Of a stretch of 64,000 nt of DNA, positions 61,110-64,000 are shown one piece after another (positions within the stretch are counted from its first letter, which is position 1; each line of letters starts with the position of its first letter). A program made the position numbers and the translations under genes. Origin of the DNA: UBA3478 sp965662045 (GTDB lineage: Bacteria > Bacteroidota > Bacteroidia > Flavobacteriales > Flavobacteriaceae). Below the pieces are notes generated by a model. The model did not search any database. It was not told the origin of the DNA and saw nothing but the letters and a program-made list of their open reading frames with translations. The stretch covers positions 1 to 64,000 of the forward strand of contig CBFIGE010000004.1 in assembly GCA_965662045.1 (NCBI GenBank). Reading direction: 5' to 3'.

Positions 61110-61531
61110 TTTTTCTGTTCCACGTGAAACAAGCCAATTAGCTCTGCTTCTTTGGCGCGCATATTTTCTCGTTCTTCTTCCGTTTTATCGTTCTGTCCTG
61201 ACAAATGCAACATGCCGTGAGAGCAAACCCGAAAAAGTTCTGCTAAAAAAGAAACGCCATAATTACAAGCGTTTTCTCTAATTCTATCATGACTTATAAA
61301 GAGATCTGCTTCATGAAGTCCATCTGCAGAATAATCAAAAGTGATAATGTCTGTGTAATAATCATGATTCAAATACTTCTGATTCACCTCTAACAAAAAA
61401 GCATCATCGCAAAAAATAAAATTCACAACTTGACTTAAGCTTAAATGCATCCTTGTTTTTGCTAAACACTCTTGAAAGCCGGTCTCATCACCCCAATCCT
61501 CCTGGAATCCTGAAAGAATTAATTCATTCAT
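61106..61531 (-). CDS. ybeY: Endoribonuclease YbeY (rRNA maturation factor)
   Basis: The 141-residue metalloprotein has the YbeY zinc motif as RVCSHGMLHLSGQNDKTEEER. The first two His ligands are present; the third position is Asp rather than His, which is the form I know from other Bacteroidota YbeY proteins. It takes part in 16S rRNA processing and ribosome quality control. The ATG at 61531 (MNELILSGF) is chosen over an upstream ATG at 61549. Its last codons (LFHVEQ) contain a parS-like palindrome, and its stop overlaps the mnmG start. Confidence 0.92.
   Translation of the reverse strand: MNELILSGFQEDWGDETGFQECLAKTRMHLSLSQVVNFIFCDDAFLLEVNQKYLNHDYYTDIITFDYSADGLHEADLFISHDRIRENACNYGVSFLAELFRVCSHGMLHLSGQNDKTEEERENMRAKEAELIGLFHVEQKK
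61116..61134 (+). promoter_or_regulatory. parS: parS-like ParB binding site, copy 1
   Basis: TGTTCCACGTGAAACA at 61116-61131 is a full match to the parS consensus TGTTNCACGTGAAACA known from Bacillus and conserved widely in bacteria. It lies in the last codons of ybeY, seven bases upstream of the mnmG start. A second copy lies at the other end of mnmG. Confidence 0.82.
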
Positions 61532-61587
61532 AAAACAAAAATATATCATTCCTAATACTTAGTTTCGCTTTTAAAACAAATTATACT

Positions 61588-63075
61588 ATGAAAGTACGCG
61601 TTCGTTTTGCTCCTTCGCCAACAGGGCCTTTGCATATAGGCGGGCTTAGAACCGCATTGTTCAACTATCTCTTTGCAAAAAAACATCAAGGCGTCTTTGT
61701 GCTTAGAGTCGAAGACACCGATCAATCACGGCTTGTAGAAGGGGCGGAGAATTATATTCAAGACGCGCTCAGTTGGCTCGGCATTCCTCCTGACGAAAGT
61801 CCGGTACACAAAGGGGGCTTCGGGCCTTACAGACAAAGCGAACGAAAAGCAATTTACGAAGAACACGCAATGCGACTTGTTGTTCAAGGCAAAGCTTATT
61901 ATGCTTTTGACTCAGCTGAGCAGCTTGATGCGCTTCGCAAAGAAGCAGAATCGAAAGGCGAGAAGTTTATTTACAATCACAAAAACAGAAACACATTACA
62001 CAACTCTTTAAATCTAAGTGCTGACGAAACCTCCAAACTGCTTGAGGAACACTCTTTTGTTGTTCGTTTCAAATCTCCGGCAGATCAACAAGTTCATCTC
62101 GAAGACATCATTCGAGGCCAAATTGTAATAGACTCCAACTTGCTAGATGACAAAATACTTTTTAAAAGCGACGGTTATCCTACCTATCATTTGGCCAATG
62201 TCGTAGATGATCATCTAATGGAGATTTCTCATGTCATTCGAGGAGAAGAATGGCTGCCGTCATTGGCTTTACATTATTTGCTTTATCAAGCATTTGAATG
62301 GGAGGCGCCGCATTTTGCACATTTGCCGTTGTTGCTTAAGCCCCAGGGAAAAGGGAAACTCAGTAAACGAGATGGCGAAAAAGGAGGCTTTCCTGTATTT
62401 CCGCTTAGTTGGAAAGAATCTATTGGATTTAAAGAGTCGGGCTATTTGTCAAGTGCTAGCTTAAATTTCCTCGCACTTTTAGGGTGGAATGAAGGAGTAG
62501 AACAAGAAATTTATTCTTTAGACGATCTTAAACAGCGCTTTGATCTTGGTAGAGTGAACAAGTCTGGCGCACGTTTTGACATCGATAAATTAAAGTGGTT
62601 CAATCATCAATATATACAACAGGCATCAAACTCCTTTTTGGCCAAAACCTTGCAAAACACACAAAATGCTCTCAGCACAGTTAGTCTAGAGTCTCTAGGT
62701 CATTTTGTAAGCCTTGTTAAAGAACGCGAAACATATATCTCAGACATATACACTAATAATATCTATTTTTTTGAATCACCTTTAGAATATGACCCTAAGG
62801 CCCTCAAAAAACAGATAAAAGAAGAAACTCCGGACTTAATGTCTGAGTTTGCGGCCAAAATCAAAAACCTGACCGTATTTAATACAAATACCCTTTCAGA
62901 TTGTCTCACTTCTTATTGTGAAGAAAAAAATACGGGACAAGGTCGTTTAATGGCACCCATTCGATTATCTTTAGTAGGGGAGCTAAGAGGGCCCTCTATA
63001 TACGATATTATGGTCTTTATAGGAAAGGACCCTACTCTTCAACGCATTGATAACTTAATACAACAAATCTCTTAA
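61588..63075 (+). CDS. gltX: Glutamyl-tRNA synthetase
   Basis: The 495-residue class I synthetase has the HIGH motif in FAPSPTGPLHIGGLRTALFN and a KMSKS equivalent in GKLSKRDGEKGG. The discriminating catalytic segments VEDTDQSRLV and HVIRGEEWLPS are typical of GluRS. It charges tRNA-Glu. Directly upstream is the divergent ybeY gene with 56 bases between. TAGTTTCG near 61560 is only a partial -7 match. It is followed after five bases by the SPFH protein gene. Confidence 0.97.
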   Translation: MKVRVRFAPSPTGPLHIGGLRTALFNYLFAKKHQGVFVLRVEDTDQSRLVEGAENYIQDALSWLGIPPDESPVHKGGFGPYRQSERKAIYEEHAMRLVVQGKAYYAFDSAEQLDALRKEAESKGEKFIYNHKNRNTLHNSLNLSADETSKLLEEHSFVVRFKSPADQQVHLEDIIRGQIVIDSNLLDDKILFKSDGYPTYHLANVVDDHLMEISHVIRGEEWLPSLALHYLLYQAFEWEAPHFAHLPLLLKPQGKGKLSKRDGEKGGFPVFPLSWKESIGFKESGYLSSASLNFLALLGWNEGVEQEIYSLDDLKQRFDLGRVNKSGARFDIDKLKWFNHQYIQQASNSFLAKTLQNTQNALSTVSLESLGHFVSLVKERETYISDIYTNNIYFFESPLEYDPKALKKQIKEETPDLMSEFAAKIKNLTVFNTNTLSDCLTSYCEEKNTGQGRLMAPIRLSLVGELRGPSIYDIMVFIGKDPTLQRIDNLIQQIS

Positions 63076-63080
63076 ATAAT

Positions 63081-64000
63081 ATGATTATGGTCTTTCAAAT
63101 TTTATACATCGTACTAGGGCTATTGTTGCTCTTTACATTTGTTTTTATTGTAAAACAACAAACTGCCATTATTATTGAAACTTTTGGACGTTTTACCTCT
63201 GTGAGAAACGCAGGCATACAGTTTAAAGTTCCTTTCGTTCAAAGAAAGGCAGGAATAATTTCACTTAAAATACAGCAACTTGATGTAATCGTTGAAACCA
63301 AGACGAAAGACGACGTTTTCGTCAAACTTAAGATTTCTGTTCAATATGTTGTGCTGAAAAACAAAGTATACGAGGCCTTTTACAAGTTAGAACATCCGTC
63401 AGATCAAATTACGTCTTATGTTTTTGATGTAGTTCGAGCGGAAGTGCCAAAAATGAAACTAGATGATGTCTTCGTAAAAAAAGACGACATTGCGATAGCT
63501 GTTAAGTCCGAACTTCAGGAGTCCATGGTTGAGTACGGCTACGACATTATTAAAACACTAGTTACCGATATTGATCCTGACGAGCAAGTAAAACAAGCCA
63601 TGAATCGCATCAATGCTTCAGAACGTGAAAAAATAGCTGCACAATTCGAAGGAGACGCTGCGCGTATTCTAATTGTTGAAAAGGCGAGGGCAGAGGCCGA
63701 GAGTAAAAGGCTTCAAGGACAAGGTATTGCCGATCAGCGAAGAGAAATTGCGCGAGGGCTTGAAGAGTCTGTCGAGGTTTTAAACAAGGTAGGAATAAAT
63801 TCTCAAGAAGCGTCTGCGCTAATCGTAGTCACCCAACATTACGATACCTTGCAATCTGTAGGCGAACACACCGCTTCGAATCTCATTCTATTGCCTAACT
63901 CACCTTCTTCAGCCAATGATATGCTCACCAATATGGTGGCCTCATTCACAGCCAGTAATCAAATTGGTGAGGCAATGAAAAACAATGATACAACTAATAA
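63081..64000 (+). CDS. SPFH/Band 7 (prohibitin-like) membrane protein, partial at the window edge
   Basis: From the ATG at 63081 the frame stays open for 306 residues to the window end. An N-terminal membrane helix (about 3-25, VFQILYIVLGLLLLFTFVFIV) is followed by the SPFH domain (about 26-200: QQTAIIIETFGRFTSVRNAG, LQSMVEYGYDII-like ELQESMVEYGYDIIKTLVTD) and a coiled coil rich in Ala/Glu/Arg (EREKIAAQFEGDAARILIVE). The QmcA/stomatin-like arrangement suggests a membrane-microdomain scaffold. It is likely co-transcribed with gltX. An ATG six bases further on is also possible. Little should be missing beyond the edge. Confidence 0.87.
   Translation, partial: MIMVFQILYIVLGLLLLFTFVFIVKQQTAIIIETFGRFTSVRNAGIQFKVPFVQRKAGIISLKIQQLDVIVETKTKDDVFVKLKISVQYVVLKNKVYEAFYKLEHPSDQITSYVFDVVRAEVPKMKLDDVFVKKDDIAIAVKSELQESMVEYGYDIIKTLVTDIDPDEQVKQAMNRINASEREKIAAQFEGDAARILIVEKARAEAESKRLQGQGIADQRREIARGLEESVEVLNKVGINSQEASALIVVTQHYDTLQSVGEHTASNLILLPNSPSSANDMLTNMVASFTASNQIGEAMKNNDTTN

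Noticed and set aside
61106..61531. His-to-Asp change at the third YbeY metal position as a loss-of-function sign
   Set aside because: The same residue occurs in other Bacteroidota YbeY proteins as far as I know, so it is lineage-typical.
1..64000. CRISPR arrays, transposases, integrases, toxin-antitoxin pairs, restriction systems, tRNA or rRNA genes
   Set aside because: None could be supported from the sequence. The intergenic regions are short and hold no such features.

Overview
This window looks like the chromosome of a marine-type member of Flavobacteriia (phylum Bacteroidota). The evidence is a SusC/SusD pair, the gliding and type IX secretion genes gldH and sprE, an F-type ATP synthase operon without beta and epsilon genes, many lipoproteins, AT-rich intergenic DNA, and candidate promoters of the Bacteroidota type (TTG about 20 bases upstream of TAnnTTTG). 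A run of 100 Ns at 57310-57409 shows that this is a draft or metagenome-derived scaffold. Most of the window is core genome. I see no CRISPR array, transposase, prophage, rRNA or tRNA, and no gene-free stretch longer than 300 bases.

Layout. 1-11790 is an accessory glycan-uptake locus: a partial surface lipoprotein with PKD-like and repeated C-terminal domains, susD, susC, a membrane sensor/LuxR-type regulator, and a divergent beta-propeller (BNR/sortilin-like) protein. 12076-15493 is sdhCAB. 15543-20872 (minus) runs ricT, gldH, PBP1A, scoA, scoB. 21049-28544 is a mixed block: recA, a PlsC acyltransferase, a YrdC-like protein, a maleate isomerase-like protein, a small unknown gene, trpS, dprA, an HU-like/SPOR protein and an acyl-CoA thioesterase.

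28557-44633 is a 16 kb stretch entirely on the minus strand. In transcription order it holds an ABC-type exporter pair, sprE, a bactofilin, AtpZ-like and AtpI-like proteins, atpB-E-F-H-A-G, a lipoprotein, a flippase, dut, a sugar-nucleotide transferase, a DUF4292 lipoprotein and an EnvC-like murein hydrolase activator. It couples energy generation with envelope construction. 44710-56000 continues with an orphan ferredoxin reductase, a patatin, a GT9 glycosyltransferase, a DUF4254 protein, purD, UDP-glucuronate decarboxylase, a GH3-like protein, an M23 peptidase, tatA, a DUF4837 lipoprotein and a LysM lytic transglycosylase. 56071-64000 holds pgk, the assembly gap, the 3' part of holB, a DoxX-like protein, ybeY-mnmG-methyltransferase, gltX and a partial SPFH protein.

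The most notable non-coding signal is a pair of parS-like palindromes. They share an identical 18-bp core, lie in opposite orientation, and sit at the two gene junctions flanking mnmG. This suggests a ParB-loading zone and probable closeness to oriC. Other signals are a perfect 13-bp stem between atpE and atpF, a hairpin ending two bases before the trpS start codon, direct repeats upstream of the sdh promoter, and GTAATGTRGGG-type repeats between the LuxR-type regulator and susC. I did not find a clearly new multi-gene system; the candidates are ranked in the findings.
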